Source: Oscarella lobularis
Taxonomy: Eukaryota > Porifera > Homoscleromorpha > Homosclerophorida > Oscarellidae
Assembly: GCF_947507565.1 (NCBI RefSeq)
Contig: NC_089175.1
Location: 1,008,233-1,072,232, forward strand
DNA: 64,000 nt
Reading direction: 5' to 3'
Of the stretch, positions 22,730 through 35,216 are shown piece after piece. Within the stretch, counting starts at the first letter, position 1. Every line of letters starts with the position of its first letter. Below the pieces are notes generated by a model. The model was not told the DNA's origin, searched no databases, and was given only the letters and a program-made list of their open reading frames with translations. A program made the translations under genes and the position numbers.

Positions 22730-25596
22730 CTACGCTGTAACACTGTCGGGATCACATTTGAAAACGTTTGATATCAAGACGTTTTGGTTTTCTTTTTTCA
22801 GAGCAAGTATGAGCATTCTTCTCGTAGCGTTTTTGTGATGCTTTTGTGCCCAGGTATTAAGCATTTCCTGGGCTCTATTTCGATCGCTGCTCTTGGCTTC
22901 AAAGCTATCTAATTCAGTGGGTTCAAACTTTGGGTCGGGCCCAAGAGCCCCTCCAACATGCCTCCAGTGGCGTCCAATGCTTTTAGCCACGTCATGTAGT
23001 TCATCTGGAGATGCCACTTCGTCCAACCAGTCTCCAGCTGATTGACTCACCACAGCATTTACTTCTGTATCTGAGACGTAATCTTGTAGTCGTGCTCCGT
23101 TGGGAGTATCGGAACGTCCATTGGAAAGAAGCGCCAAATTCCCTGGTCTTGGCATCGATCGCCACATTACTGTGTAGAACGAGAATGAGCGTACGATAGA
23201 GCCAGTTTTGTCAAACGTCTTATAGGAAACGTTAATTGAGATATTTTTTGAGGACTCCTTTGTCCGCTCAAGAAAAAACGGCCTTGTTATGCACTTCATG
23301 TGATCTTCACCAATCAATGATTTCAACGCTATTGCAGAGATAGTGTAACTTGAGCTGCCGCTAACGGAATAAAAGGCTGAGCCGCCCTGCAGCGGATCAA
23401 CAGACAACTCTACTTTCTCCGTTGAGTCGACGCTGATGTAATCAGAATGAATGTATTTGCATATTTTGGGCTCGTCAGTCAATTCTCTCTGATCTTTGTC
23501 CATTTTTTTCGTAACCTCCTCGCACTGACACGATAGAGACGCAACAACGTTTCCTTCTGATTCTCCCTCAGTGAAAGCAAGAGGAGCATATAGTCTAACA
23601 GAAATATAAAAATGACCTTCCTGTATAGTGCAGTACTCGGAGAAGCCACGACAGAGAATGCGAATACAATTTCTGTCCACTCTGACTTCCGTTTCACCGT
23701 CAACAAAAGACGGTGTCCCTTGGTTCAGATCAGCAAGCAACTGATATCCTTCATCACACGTTGGAAGGCCGCTGTGATAAAGAATTCTAACTCTAAACGG
23801 TTTTTCCAGGCAAAGATGATGCCGCAACTTTATTGTTGCTTTCTTTCTAAGCGTCAATCCATGAGGAAGAACTGCCGTTACACAAGTTATTGCTGGAGTT
23901 TCTGTGTAATCTTCCGGCAGATAAGACGACACCAAAACGTTTGTTTCCTCACTTACGGCATCCTCTGGAAGAGTTAATGTTACTCCAGTGCTTTTCAAGT
24001 GCACCTGACCTCCTTCGCTGCCTACTGTGCATGAACGCCTCTCTTTTATGACAAAAGAACAGATCAGGCCAAGAACAGGAAAGCGAAGACGATTGATTTT
24101 CACTGACTCCGAGACCAGTTTAGGTTCAGAAACCTTTGAAGTGCCAACCAATTCATTGGTTTCAACAACTTCTTCCACGTTCCTCCAGGGAACTCCTATT
24201 TTTGTGATTCCAGCACTTCGATCTTCTTCAGATACAAAGTTATCACCAAAGTGTGGCACTATAGGGCCGATTGCACTGACTTTTATTTCCAAGTCCGAGA
24301 CCAGTTCAGAAACCTTTGAAGTGCCAACCAATTCATTGGTTCCGACAACCTCTTCAACGTTCCTCCAGTCAGCTCCTATTTTTGTGATTCCAGTACGTCG
24401 TTCTTGTCGTTCTTCTTCAGATACATCAAAATGTGGCACTATAGCGGACACTATAGCGCCGAATGTAGAACTGCCCTATTAAAATCAACAGAAAGTTGAG
24501 GCTTACCGTCATCAACTTCCGTTAATAATTTTATGTTTTTGTAACCGGCGGCAGTATCGAATTTTCCACAGCAAAACGTAAACACAATTCCAGACTATTA
24601 GACACGTTTAAATTTATGTGTACAATGTGTTTAGATATTTATTGTACCTTTATCAGGCCAGGTAAGGCAAACCAGAAGTTTCCGTTCGGTATCACCTCTC
24701 TTCCACGGGCACCCGCGCCAAATTTCATGTAAAGAATCCCAACAAACAAGTAAACAAAAAGAGCAATAAAGAATCTAAAGAATTTGTGAACACAACCGCG
24801 CCAATCGAATTCTCACTTGACCCTACATTATCAACATCATAGATCCCGCACTTATCCTCCCACCTTCTTGTTCTTGAACAAAACAGCAATATTTTGATGT
24901 CAGAGTAAAATCCTAGACACCTACAGTTAGTCCACAGACAATCAGCTATAGCGAGTACAGTGTACTAACGTATTCAAGTGTTCCACCGTCGCCAAAGGCT
25001 TCGATTATTCCTCTAGCGGTCTTATTACACACGCAAAAAACGCGACTGTATCGACTATAGAACAACGAGCCCTCGCGCGAGCACGTACGTCAGAAATTCT
25101 ATTATTCGTACTTTAGTTTTGACCGTGGGTCTCCGCCTTTGTAGTCGATGTAAATAATTTGATCCGCGTCCGATATTCCGAATGACGTGTCGCTCGCCTT
25201 TCCGCAGTTGAACCACGAGTCGGACGTATTTCCGGCTATTTGACACACCTATAGAAGAAATCCACTATCACATATTCTGAATTAGCAATTACAACGTACG
25301 GCGGCGTCAGTGCAGTGATTATTCGAGAAATCGGCGCACGGACTATAATCATAGAGATACGTCCCATCAGAAATGCCCGAAAAGCTGATACAGAATTCAG
25401 AATTATGTAGATTCTTCTATTTGTGCTGTAACCTTGGCCCGGAATCGCTTTGAAGTGGGCTCAAATCTAGGACTCCTTTACTCAGGCTGCTTCGGCATTT
25501 GCACGGTCCCTCTTTCTTGCACGATTCTCCGTAGCAACCAGTGGCGAGAAGTAGCGATATGAGCACGTCGAGCGACGCCTCGACGCCATGCCGCAT
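22730..25596 (-). CDS. Chimeric receptor: MRH/CD-MPR-like ectodomain-TM-ZU5-UPA-Death
   Basis: Exons 25596-25433, 25384-25300, 25248-25112, 25054-24970, 24912-24827, 24774-24648 and 24594-24507 have the exon sizes and phases of the MRH gene at 42455-43564: signal peptide (MRHGVEASLDVLISLLLATG), CKC...LDLSPL, VCQ, LEY, the GSMMLI segment and one membrane helix (FFIALFVYLFVGILYMKF). The last MRH exon has lost its stop (AAG TAG became AAA TTA) and ends GATGACG|GTAAGC, homologous to the 35-nt ROCO exon. It is phase 1 and joins in frame to 24450-22730 (or 24438) with a twofold internal repeat, ZU5 (from about aa 399), UPA-like region and Death. Total about 830 aa. Inference: a cell-surface or endosomal lectin-like receptor with a death-fold tail. 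The splice across the junction is predicted, not proved. Confidence 0.75.
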
Positions 25597-26824
<1,228 letters not shown>

Positions 26825-27092
26825 TTCTTCAACTCGTCGATCGATCGACCGACTCGGGTATAAGCCCGTATGTGGATCTACGCGCTACTCTTGCGAACGT
26901 GAACGGAATAGTCGCGTTTTGTCGTCAACTTACCTTATTCACTTTTATCAATAGGCTACCTCCTCCGAAGAATTCAGAACGGCGCCGCTGCTGGCGCGGG
27001 AAAAACGGCTGGACGAACTGACGAAAAGGCTTTTCCTTGGCTTCGGTCTGCTGGATGGTCGACCGGGTTTCGACGCCACAGGACTACTGGAG

Positions 27093-27629
27093 ACGGGTGG
27101 GAAGCAGGAAAAGAACTTCCTCAAGACGAAAAACAGAGAGAAAGTGCTAGCAGAGAAAGATATATATATTTATATCATGTAAATTCTCTATTATTTTAAG
27201 GTTTGTCAAAATTATTCGAAAGTACACTTTTTATGGAAGATCTCGTTCATGAGTCATAGGTTCAGTGCATTGAGAACTCAGATTTAAATTTATTTAGGAT
27301 TTAGTGTTGTACATATAGATTTATGACAGGAATGAAGATTGGAATGGGTTAATGAGCTGGGCCTATGCAATATGTGAGAATGCGGACGTGTTTGAAAAAC
27401 ATGATCTGAAACTTTTGCATTTGGTACAATATTGCCAGATCTAGACTAAAATGATTCTAATTTAGTCTCTGTAGATGGGGCAAGAGCTGGGTCTCATTCC
27501 AAAAGAGGAAACATATACTAATCCGTATAGGGAAAAGAAGACTCGTTCGACTGTTGCTACAAAAACGGTCCGGAAGAAAAAGGAAAAGCAAAGGGGGCCT
27601 TCAATGCAGGGACAAGGCACGAACTTTGA
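27093..27629 (+). pseudogene. CCDC134-like copy R4 (3' half)
   Basis: Only exons 3-6 are present, joined on the left to unrelated duplicon sequence. Exon 4 carries a deletion (GATCTCGTTCATGAG). The last exon is intact through KKKEKQRGPSMQGQ but a 1-base loss shifts the frame before the HEL end. Confidence 0.65.
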
Positions 27630-27985
27630 AATATTTGCAGAATGGGAGCTGCTACACACGTAGTAATAGACGTTAATACGAATAGCTATCGTACCTGCTG
27701 TTGTCTAGCATTCCTCTCTATATTGTCTTCTTAGGCTGAAATAACACGAATGACGATCTTTTTCTTTGCGGCCCGAAAGCTTCAGCAGGGAATGACGTGA
27801 CCAGAAGGCAGGTGAGCAGTTCTGCATTTCACAGTTGTCATGACCGATTCTACAGTGATGCATAAAGACACTAAATGAGACAAAGTAAGACATACAAGTA
27901 ACAACGTTACAAATACCAACGCGACTGAGTTTACGCAGCTACATGACTGTACACCAACCTAAAAACATTGCGTGAAACCACACAC

Positions 27986-30900
27986 TTATAGAAACAGAAA
28001 CAACATAGCCTTACTTGTGCTCTCAGAGTCCTGCGACGGAGGAGAAGGCTGCGCTGTAACACTGTCGGGATCACATTTGAAAACCTTTAATATAAAGGCG
28101 CCATAGCCTTCCTCTTTCAGAGCAAGTATGAGCATTTTTCTTGTGGCTCTTTTGTGATGCCTTTCTGCCCAGGCGTCGAGCATTGCCTGGGCTCGATCTC
28201 GATTGTTTCCTTTTTCTTCAAAGCCGTCCAAGTCACTGGCTCTAAACTTTGGATCCGGCCCAAGAGCCTCTCCAATATGCCTCCAATTGGCTCTAATTTC
28301 TTTAGCTACAGCTCTTCGTTCCTCTGCAGAGACCACATCATCAAGACTAGATGAGCCTATAATGGGAGCATGTAGATCTAGGAACGGAACAGAGACGCGC
28401 TTACCGTCTGTCCGAGAACCTTCTGTGGAATATCTCATCCTTGGAACGAAACAAAATGTTAGCATCTCAAAATTAACACACTATAAACCTGACCTTGGAG
28501 CTGCTCCAAACCACAGCTTCATGCAATCGAGCTCATCCTTATTTAGCTGCCTCACACGGGTTCCGTCAGTCCGCAGGGTCCACATCTTTGTTTTGATTGA
28601 GAAGCGTTCTTTCTCTTTTTCCATTGGAGCGAAGCTTTTCAACGAAGAAGAACCGTCTTCGATTTTCTTCACTTGACAATAGAATTCCGCCTGCAATCCA
28701 GCCATGCCTCGTTGTTTTGCGTCATTCACGTTCTTGATAAGCCACTCGCGCAATTGGTCGCAATGCGAAGGAAGACTGGCCATCTGGTCTTCCGTCAGTT
28801 GCTCCTGTTCAACATCAAGGAAAAGTGTGAGACTGACGCAATTTCTGGAGCCTTGGTAGAGAAATTCTGCGTTCACGCCCGGCGACAATGGGAAAATAAG
28901 TCTATTTCTTTTCAGCGGCACGTCAGCGGACGATAGGCGATAATCGCGAATAAGACGAGTAGCCAAGCGGAAGAAAAGCGCTTCGGGAAAGAACAGGACG
29001 TCCTTAGCATAGATTACAAGTGGAAATGAAAATGACGCTTTTTGAATAAACGCTTGGCTGTACTTCGTTTCCTGCGTGAAATCGTCCTGCAGAAAGCAAG
29101 GAGCGTAGTAGCCTTTGCCTTCTGATCCTTTTTCCTTTTCTACGAGAACGTCAAAATGACAAAGGATGTTCTTTGCTGATGCGTAGTCACACTTTTTCAC
29201 TTTGGCTTGGCTCAGCAAACAATTTACCAATTTAAGAGAAAGAAAGCCAGAATCAACGGCTACATCCCAGTCGTTGTCAACACTGACTGGAAGATCTGAT
29301 TTTGAATGTGCTGAACCAACAAATGAAGCCAAGAGCTTGAACAGCCAATTGGAATCGTGAAAGACGATTTGGTCAAGCTGAGGAACGTCTGGGAAATAGT
29401 AAACAGCACCAACGTGAGTTAGATGCAACAGAGCATCTTTCAATTCCTCATCAGAAATGTAACATATTTCTGCAATTTGTTTTACTTCCTCAAGCGTCGA
29501 TACAGAGCGTCCTGTTATGTTCACAAGTTCTCCCATTACGCCTTCAAATTTCAGCCAACGCGCTGGCTGTTCAGCCTGTTTCGCCCAGTACTCATCCGTC
29601 ATTGTATCGACTCGACTTCTAATTTCATTGGCAGTGGAATCTTCCTTACGTGTACCGGACGTCTTGTTTTCAACGAGGAAAAACCCGAGTCCCGATGAAG
29701 GTTGAACGAAATGACATTGGCACGCTTGCTTCTGAAATAACTCTTTGAGATATTTATTGTTTTCTTTAATGAAATCAACAGCGGACGTTTCACCCTTTGC
29801 GCATCGAGCTGCGGCTTCTTCGGCTTCCCAGCGGTGAGTTGCAACGCGAAATATCGCCGGAAATTCTACTCCTTCCGTCTCTCCAAGATATGCGCCACCC
29901 TGCTGCTCTGCTGCAGGATGAGCAATGTGCACGGAAGAAGCCCAATGCTTGAGGAAATCGCCGTTTGTTTCCATTCGGCAAAGCTTCTGTATAATTGCAT
30001 TCATGCTGCCGCCTTCCAGTTTTCGGTAAGTCGATTTTGCTTCGTCGGTGAGAAGCTTTGCACCATTGAAAACAAGCATATAGACGGAGAGAGCCCCAGG
30101 AGGCATCAGAGCCACATGAGACGCCAGAAAGGGTTCTTGCCCTCCGAGATCGCATATCGTCATTAGGGTCACCTTGTTCTCACCGCCGAATCGAACGTCA
30201 TCGTTTATAATAGCTTCTATTTCGTCAAGCTGCTCTTCGGTCAGCTTCGCTCCTTCATGGCTAGAGTCTGAAAAGGCAGGGCTGAAAAAAGCGTTTGTTA
30301 TAATGCGCGCGCTAAACCTTTGTGAAAAGATGCCCCTCCAGATGACGGGCGATCTCGAAAAAATTGACGGTGAGGAACTCGTGGCTCTCTCTCTCTAACA
30401 AACACCATAAGGAAACAACTTCAATAATTAATGAAATACACTATTACTTTACCTTTTTATGCCTGCTTCATCGGTATGAGCATTTTTAAAAGACTTGTTT
30501 AGCTTTTCTTTGTGCTCTTTGCCATCTAATAGCTGCCACTTCCCGGTTTCGATACCGCCATGGGATTTCATCATGGTGACCGCCTTGCTATGCTCAAGAC
30601 CACATGTGCTAGGCTGTTCTTCAAACTTCTGACCGAAAAGAAGTCGGACAAGACATGTCTTTCCAACTCCGTCCTGCCCAATCACATTAAGACGAACTCG
30701 AGCCACTTTCACCATGCCCTTCTTCAGGCGAGAAGCTCTTGGCTCCCTAAAATCAAGAATAACATTAATTAATTAATTTGAGTCGCAAATGTTCATCTGC
30801 ATTCAGTCTTGCTTATTCGTGTTCCTATGTATGAACAAGACAAAAATTAATTTGAGTAGGCAATCTCTATATATAGAATTCGTCTTACTCGCTATTTGTG

Positions 30901-33087
30901 TGTTCCAAAGTGAAACAAGACACAAACACAAATTAATTTGAGCAAGCAATCTCTCTATATAGAATTCCTCTTACGTGCTATTCGTGTGTTCCAACGTGAA
31001 ACAAGAAATAAATTAATTTCAGTAGACAATCTCTATATATAGAATTCGTTTTACTTGCTATTCGTGTGTTCCAACGTGAAACAAGACACAAATTAATTTG
31101 AGTAGGCAATCTCTATATAGAATTCGTCTTACCGTCTATTCGTGTGTTCCAACGTGAAACAAGACACAAATTAATTTGAGTAGGCAATCTCTATATAGAA
31201 TTCGTCTTACTTGCTATTCGTGTGTTCCAACGTGAAACAAGACACAAATTAATTTGAGTAGGCAATCTCTATATAGAATTCGTCTTACAAGCTATTCGCG
31301 TGTTCCAACGTGAAACAAGACACAAATTAATTTGAGTAGGTAATCTCTATATAGAATTCGTCTTACCGTCTATTCGTGTGTTCCAACGTGAAACAAGACA
31401 CAAATTAATTTGAGTAGGCAATCTCTATATAGAAATCGTCTTACTCCCTATTCGTGTGTTCCAACGTGAAACAAGACACAAATTAATTTGAGTAGGCAAT
31501 CTCTATATAGAAATCGTCTTACTCCCTATTCGTGTGTTCCAACGTGAAACAAGACACAAATTAATTTGAGTAGGTAATCTCTATATAGAATTCGTCTTAC
31601 GCGCTATTCGTGTGTTCCAACGTGAAACAAGACACAAATTAATTTGAGTAGGCAATCTCTATATAGAATTCGTCTTACATCCTATTCGCGTGTTCCAACG
31701 TGAAACAAGACACAAATTAATTTGAGTAGGTAATCTCTATATAGAATTCGTCTTACCTCCTATTCGTGTGTTCCAACGTGAAACAAGGCACAAATTAATT
31801 TTAGTAGGCAATCTCTATATAGAATTCTTCTTACAAGCTATTCGTGTGTTCCAACGTGAAACAAGACACAAATTAATTTGAGTAGGCAATCTCTATATAG
31901 AATTCGTCTTACTAGCTATTCGTGTGTTCCAACGTGAAACAAGAAACAAATTAATTTGAGTAGGCAATGTCTATATAGAATTTGTCTTACATCCTATTCG
32001 TGTGTTCCAACGTGAAACAAGACACAAATTAATTTGAGTAGACAATCTCTATATAGAATTCGTCTTACTCGCTATTCGTGTGTTCCAACGTGAAACAAGG
32101 CACAAATTAATTTGAGTAGGCAATCTCTATATAGAATTCGTCTTACCTCCTATTTGTGTGTTCCAACGTGAAACAAGACACAAATTAATTTGAGTAGGCA
32201 ATCTCTATATAGAATTCTTCTTACATCCTATTTGTGTGTTCCAACGTGAAACAAGACACAAATTAATTTGAGTAGGCAATCGCTATATAGAATTCGTCTT
32301 ACGCGCTATTCGTGTGTTCCAACGTGAAACAAGACACAAATTAATTTGAGTAGGCAATCTCTATATAGAATTCGTCTTACTGTCTATTCGTGTGTTCCAA
32401 CGTGAAACAAGACACAAATTAATTTGAGCAGGCAATCTCTATATAGAATTGGTCTTACGTGCTATTCGTGTGTTCCAATGTGAAACAAGACACAAATGAA
32501 TTTGAGTAGGCGATCTCAATATAGAATTTGTCTTACTCGCTATTCGTGTGTTCCAACGTGAAACAGACACAAATTAATTTGAGTAGGCAGTCTCTATATA
32601 GAATTCGTCTTACCTCCTATTCGTGTGTTCCAACGTGAAAAAAGACACAAATTAATTTGAGTAGGCAATCTCTATATAGAATTCGTCTTACTCGCTATTC
32701 GTGTGTTCCAACGTGAAACAAGACACAAATTAATTTGAGTAGGCAATCTCTATATAGAATTCGTCTTACAAGCTATTCGTGTGTTCCAACGTGAAACAAG
32801 ACACAAATTAATTTGAGTAGGCAGTCTCTATATAGAATTCGTCTTACCGTCTATTCGTGTGTTCCAACGTGAAACAAGACACAAATTAATTTGAGTAGAC
32901 AATCTCTATATAGAATTCGTCTTACGGTCTATTCGTGTGTTCCAACGTGAAACAAGACACAAATTAATTTGAGTAGGCAATTTCCATGTACTGCTGCAAT
33001 GAGCCATCTTTACCTCGGTTTGCCCCTGAATTTAAAAGTTAAGTCACAGATGTCTTTGGAACTTTACAATCAGTCTTACTCATCCAT
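27986..33087 (-). CDS. ROCO copy 5: micro-exon leader-Roc-COR-Death
   Basis: Exons 33087-33080 (ATGGATGA, phase 2), 30746-30453, 30260-28494, 28439-28405 (35 nt) and 28377-27986 join in frame to 831 aa. It is the closest relative of ROCO copy 2, including most of the Death exon and the 3' flank. P-loop GQDGVGKT, DLGGQE, COR and one Death domain are intact. Its first intron (33079-30747) contains 27 array units. Adding all 27 triplets keeps the frame with no stop, giving 858 aa and a leader that begins M-D-E-P-R-F-E-S-D-T-H-A. The start codon is supported by phase, by the donor GTAAGAC and by the matching arrangement in copy 2. Confidence 0.75.
30836..32990 (-). repeat. Micro-exon-like tandem array 2 (27 units, 78 bp)
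   Basis: A highly regular 78-bp repeat. On the transcribed strand it is a 75-nt GTAAGACGAATTC...CACGAATAG block and a 3-nt piece. The block is nearly identical between units; the 3-nt piece takes at least 12 different values (acc, acg, ctt, cga, gag, cga are the first six in transcript order). The 75-nt block starts with a consensus donor, ends with AG, and is in the size range of real introns here (45-100 nt). At the Roc end the last unit decays (AATAAG|CAAGAC), leaving a final intron of about 138 nt. Confidence 0.85.
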
Positions 33088-33786
33088 TAGAGTGCGGAAA
33101 ACTTGATCACGAGAACTGCAAGTATAATTATGAGGTAGTTTTATGTCAGAAATGGTTCCAAGTAATTCTAATGATCAGCACTATGGTTCCTGCCAGTGTA
33201 CTATGGTTCCTGTAATAAATTGCTTGCAAAAAAAACAATCGAGGCCCCAAATCTTTCCGGTTCAAGTTGCTAACAGGGAGCGTTATCGAATCGGAATGAC
33301 TGTACGCGGTCGATAGGGGCCAGATTCCAGAAGCCGGTACGCGGGGAGATCAGGTGACGGCAAAGTTTATTGGTACACCGTGATGCTTCCACTGTAGAGT
33401 ATGAAAAGCCTTAGAAGACGTTATACCGTATGGGATATTTCACAAGGTAGCGATTTGCTCGTGTCGATCGCCGTCAACTCAAGAGAAAAATAACGCAAAC
33501 AATATGTAAATGAGTAACTACGGACGCATGCTCGACCTTTGTCAGCTACAGCCGCCCAGGGCGGAACTATACAGCGGGTACAGCAGTGTTGATAACGTAC
33601 TGAAGTCGTGTCTTTGGCAAATTGGTGCGCATCCTGTGGCCTAAAGTGTAAAGGAACGTTCAGAAAGAACCGCGAGACCCTCTAGCAAGGGCGCGCTACA
33701 ACGATTATTCAACAGGCAAGAATTCTTTATTTGTCGTTCCAAAAAAAACGAAAGAAACAGAGGGTCTATTCTTTGTTCAAGGTAAT
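33088..33786. other. Non-coding region between ROCO copy 5 and H2B
   Basis: No supported exon. The part next to 33087 matches the flank of ROCO copy 2 weakly; the rest shows no feature I recognise. Confidence 0.4.
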
Positions 33787-33802
33787 GGCTTTTAAAAAAG
33801 CC
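33787..33802 (-). terminator. Histone 3' stem-loop of H2B
   Basis: On the minus strand the sequence is GGCTTTTTTAAAAGCC, a 6-bp stem with a 4-base loop, 40 nt past the H2B stop. It matches the metazoan replication-dependent histone mRNA end signal and is identical to the one after H2A. Confidence 0.85.
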
Positions 33803-33841
33803 GGGGGTATAAAGTAAACTAGTAGAGTTCTTTCCAACTGT

Positions 33842-34222
33842 CTACTTGCTGCTCGTGTATTTCGTCACAGCTTTCGTTCCTTCCGACACGGCGTGCTTGG
33901 CCAACTCGCCGGGCAAGAGCAGACGAACGGCCGTCTGAATTTCTCGGCTCGTGATCGTCGATTTCTTGTTGTAGTGCGCCAAGCGGCTCGCTTCGACGGC
34001 AATTCGCTCGAAAATGTCGTTGACGAACGAGTTCATGATGCTCATCGCTTTCGAGCTGATTCCCGTGTCGGGATGGACCTGCTTGAGGACTTTGTAGATG
34101 TAGATAGAGAAGGTTTCCTTGCGATGGCGACGACGCTTCTTGTCAGTCGTTGCGGCCTTGTTCGCTTTGCCGCCGGCTTTCTTTTCGCCTTTCTTGCTTG
34201 CTACGCCTTTTGGGGGAGCCAT
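33842..34222 (-). CDS. Histone H2B
   Basis: An intact 126-aa intronless H2B: basic tail ([19 protein letters not shown]), then the histone fold with [56 protein letters not shown] and [11 protein letters not shown]. It is divergent from H2A with a shared promoter and ends in a stem-loop, as S-phase histone genes do. Two truncated copies of this gene lie at 22162 and 26584. Confidence 0.97.
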   Translation of the reverse strand: MAPPKGVASKKGEKKAGGKANKAATTDKKRRRHRKETFSIYIYKVLKQVHPDTGISSKAMSIMNSFVNDIFERIAVEASRLAHYNKKSTITSREIQTAVRLLLPGELAKHAVSEGTKAVTKYTSSK

Positions 34223-34575
34223 TTCTTCAATACGATTGCGACTGAATTCAGTGAAGCAGAGTTCCTGTTCGTTTGGTCGACTCGGGTATATATACTTCTC
34301 TCTGTACCGGCCCGTATGTGGATCGAAATGGTACGTGCGCTACTCTTGCGAACGTGAACGGAACAGTCGCGTTCGATCCGATCCTAATCCGGGGCAGCAG
34401 ATCGGATCGAACGTACCAGCGAACGTGAACGGAATCATGCAGCCTCCCGTGACGCAAACGCGCGACTCTGATTGGCTACCCTTCGATCCGACGAGCCAGG
34501 ATATATAAAGCTTTCGCAAATGGAGAAACACTTCAATTCTGCATCAGATCGCCGAAATCTATCGCCGAAGCAATC
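34223..34575. promoter_or_regulatory. Divergent H2B/H2A promoter
   Basis: A TATA box for H2B (GTATATATAC, 34286-34295) and one for H2A (ATATATAA, 34501-34508) face outward. An inverted CCAAT box (ATTGG, 34471-34475) lies between. The word GCGAACGTGAACGGAA occurs twice (34348-34363 and 34419-34434) and also beside the two H2B pseudogenes, so it may be a histone-specific element. Confidence 0.8.
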
Positions 34576-34965
34576 ATGTCCGGACGTGGAAAGGGTGGAA
34601 AAGCTCGTGCTAAGTCGAAGACGAGGTCGTCGCGCGCCGGCCTCCAATTCCCAGTCGGTCGCGTTCATCGTCTCCTGAGACGCGGCAACTACGCCGAACG
34701 CGTCGGCGCCGGCGCGCCCGTCTACATGGCCGCCGTTCTCGAATATCTCGTCGCCGAAGTCCTCGAATTGGCCGGCAACGCGGCGCGCGACAACAAGAAA
34801 CAGCGCATCATTCCGCGTCATCTCCAACTCGCCGTGCGAAACGACGAAGAATTGAATAAGCTTCTCTCCGGCGTCACGATCTCGTCGGGCGGCGTCTTGC
34901 CGAACATTCACGCCGTTCTTCTGCCGAAGAAGACGCCTCACAAGGGAGGAGATGGCGACAGCTAG
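34576..34965 (+). CDS. Histone H2A
   Basis: An intact 129-aa intronless canonical H2[41 protein letters not shown], acidic-patch residues in [15 protein letters not shown], and [20 protein letters not shown]. The C-terminus ([12 protein letters not shown]) lacks the SQ-E-Y motif of H2A.X. Confidence 0.97.
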   Translation: MSGRGKGGKARAKSKTRSSRAGLQFPVGRVHRLLRRGNYAERVGAGAPVYMAAVLEYLVAEVLELAGNAARDNKKQRIIPRHLQLAVRNDEELNKLLSGVTISSGGVLPNIHAVLLPKKTPHKGGDGDS

Positions 34966-35019
34966 AATGTTTTTTTGAATAAAAAAACGGACGCTTTCGT
35001 GTTGTACGATAACTACCCC

Positions 35020-35035
35020 GGCTTTTTTAAAAGCC
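35020..35035 (+). terminator. Histone 3' stem-loop of H2A
   Basis: GGCTTTTTTAAAAGCC, 55 nt past the H2A stop; the same palindrome follows H2B. A purine-rich stretch (ACAGAGAAG) starts about 12 nt further, where the histone downstream element is expected. Confidence 0.85.
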
Positions 35036-35216
35036 ACTACCTTGTGACAGAGAAGTCTCCCTACAGTAGCTTTTATAAAGTAAAATAAAAATAAATTGAA
35101 GAATATTTTCATTGATTCTAAGCGTGACGTCATTATAGAATAGAATTCCCGCGTGATCTTTGAGCGTGACGTCACCTCTCTACCGCACGCTTCCTTTTGT
35201 TGTGTGCGACTTCGCG

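Noticed and set aside
30836-32990. CRISPR-like array
   Set aside because: The regular 78-bp repeat has only 3 variable bases per unit, lies in a eukaryotic intron and has no cas genes; it is not a repeat-spacer array.
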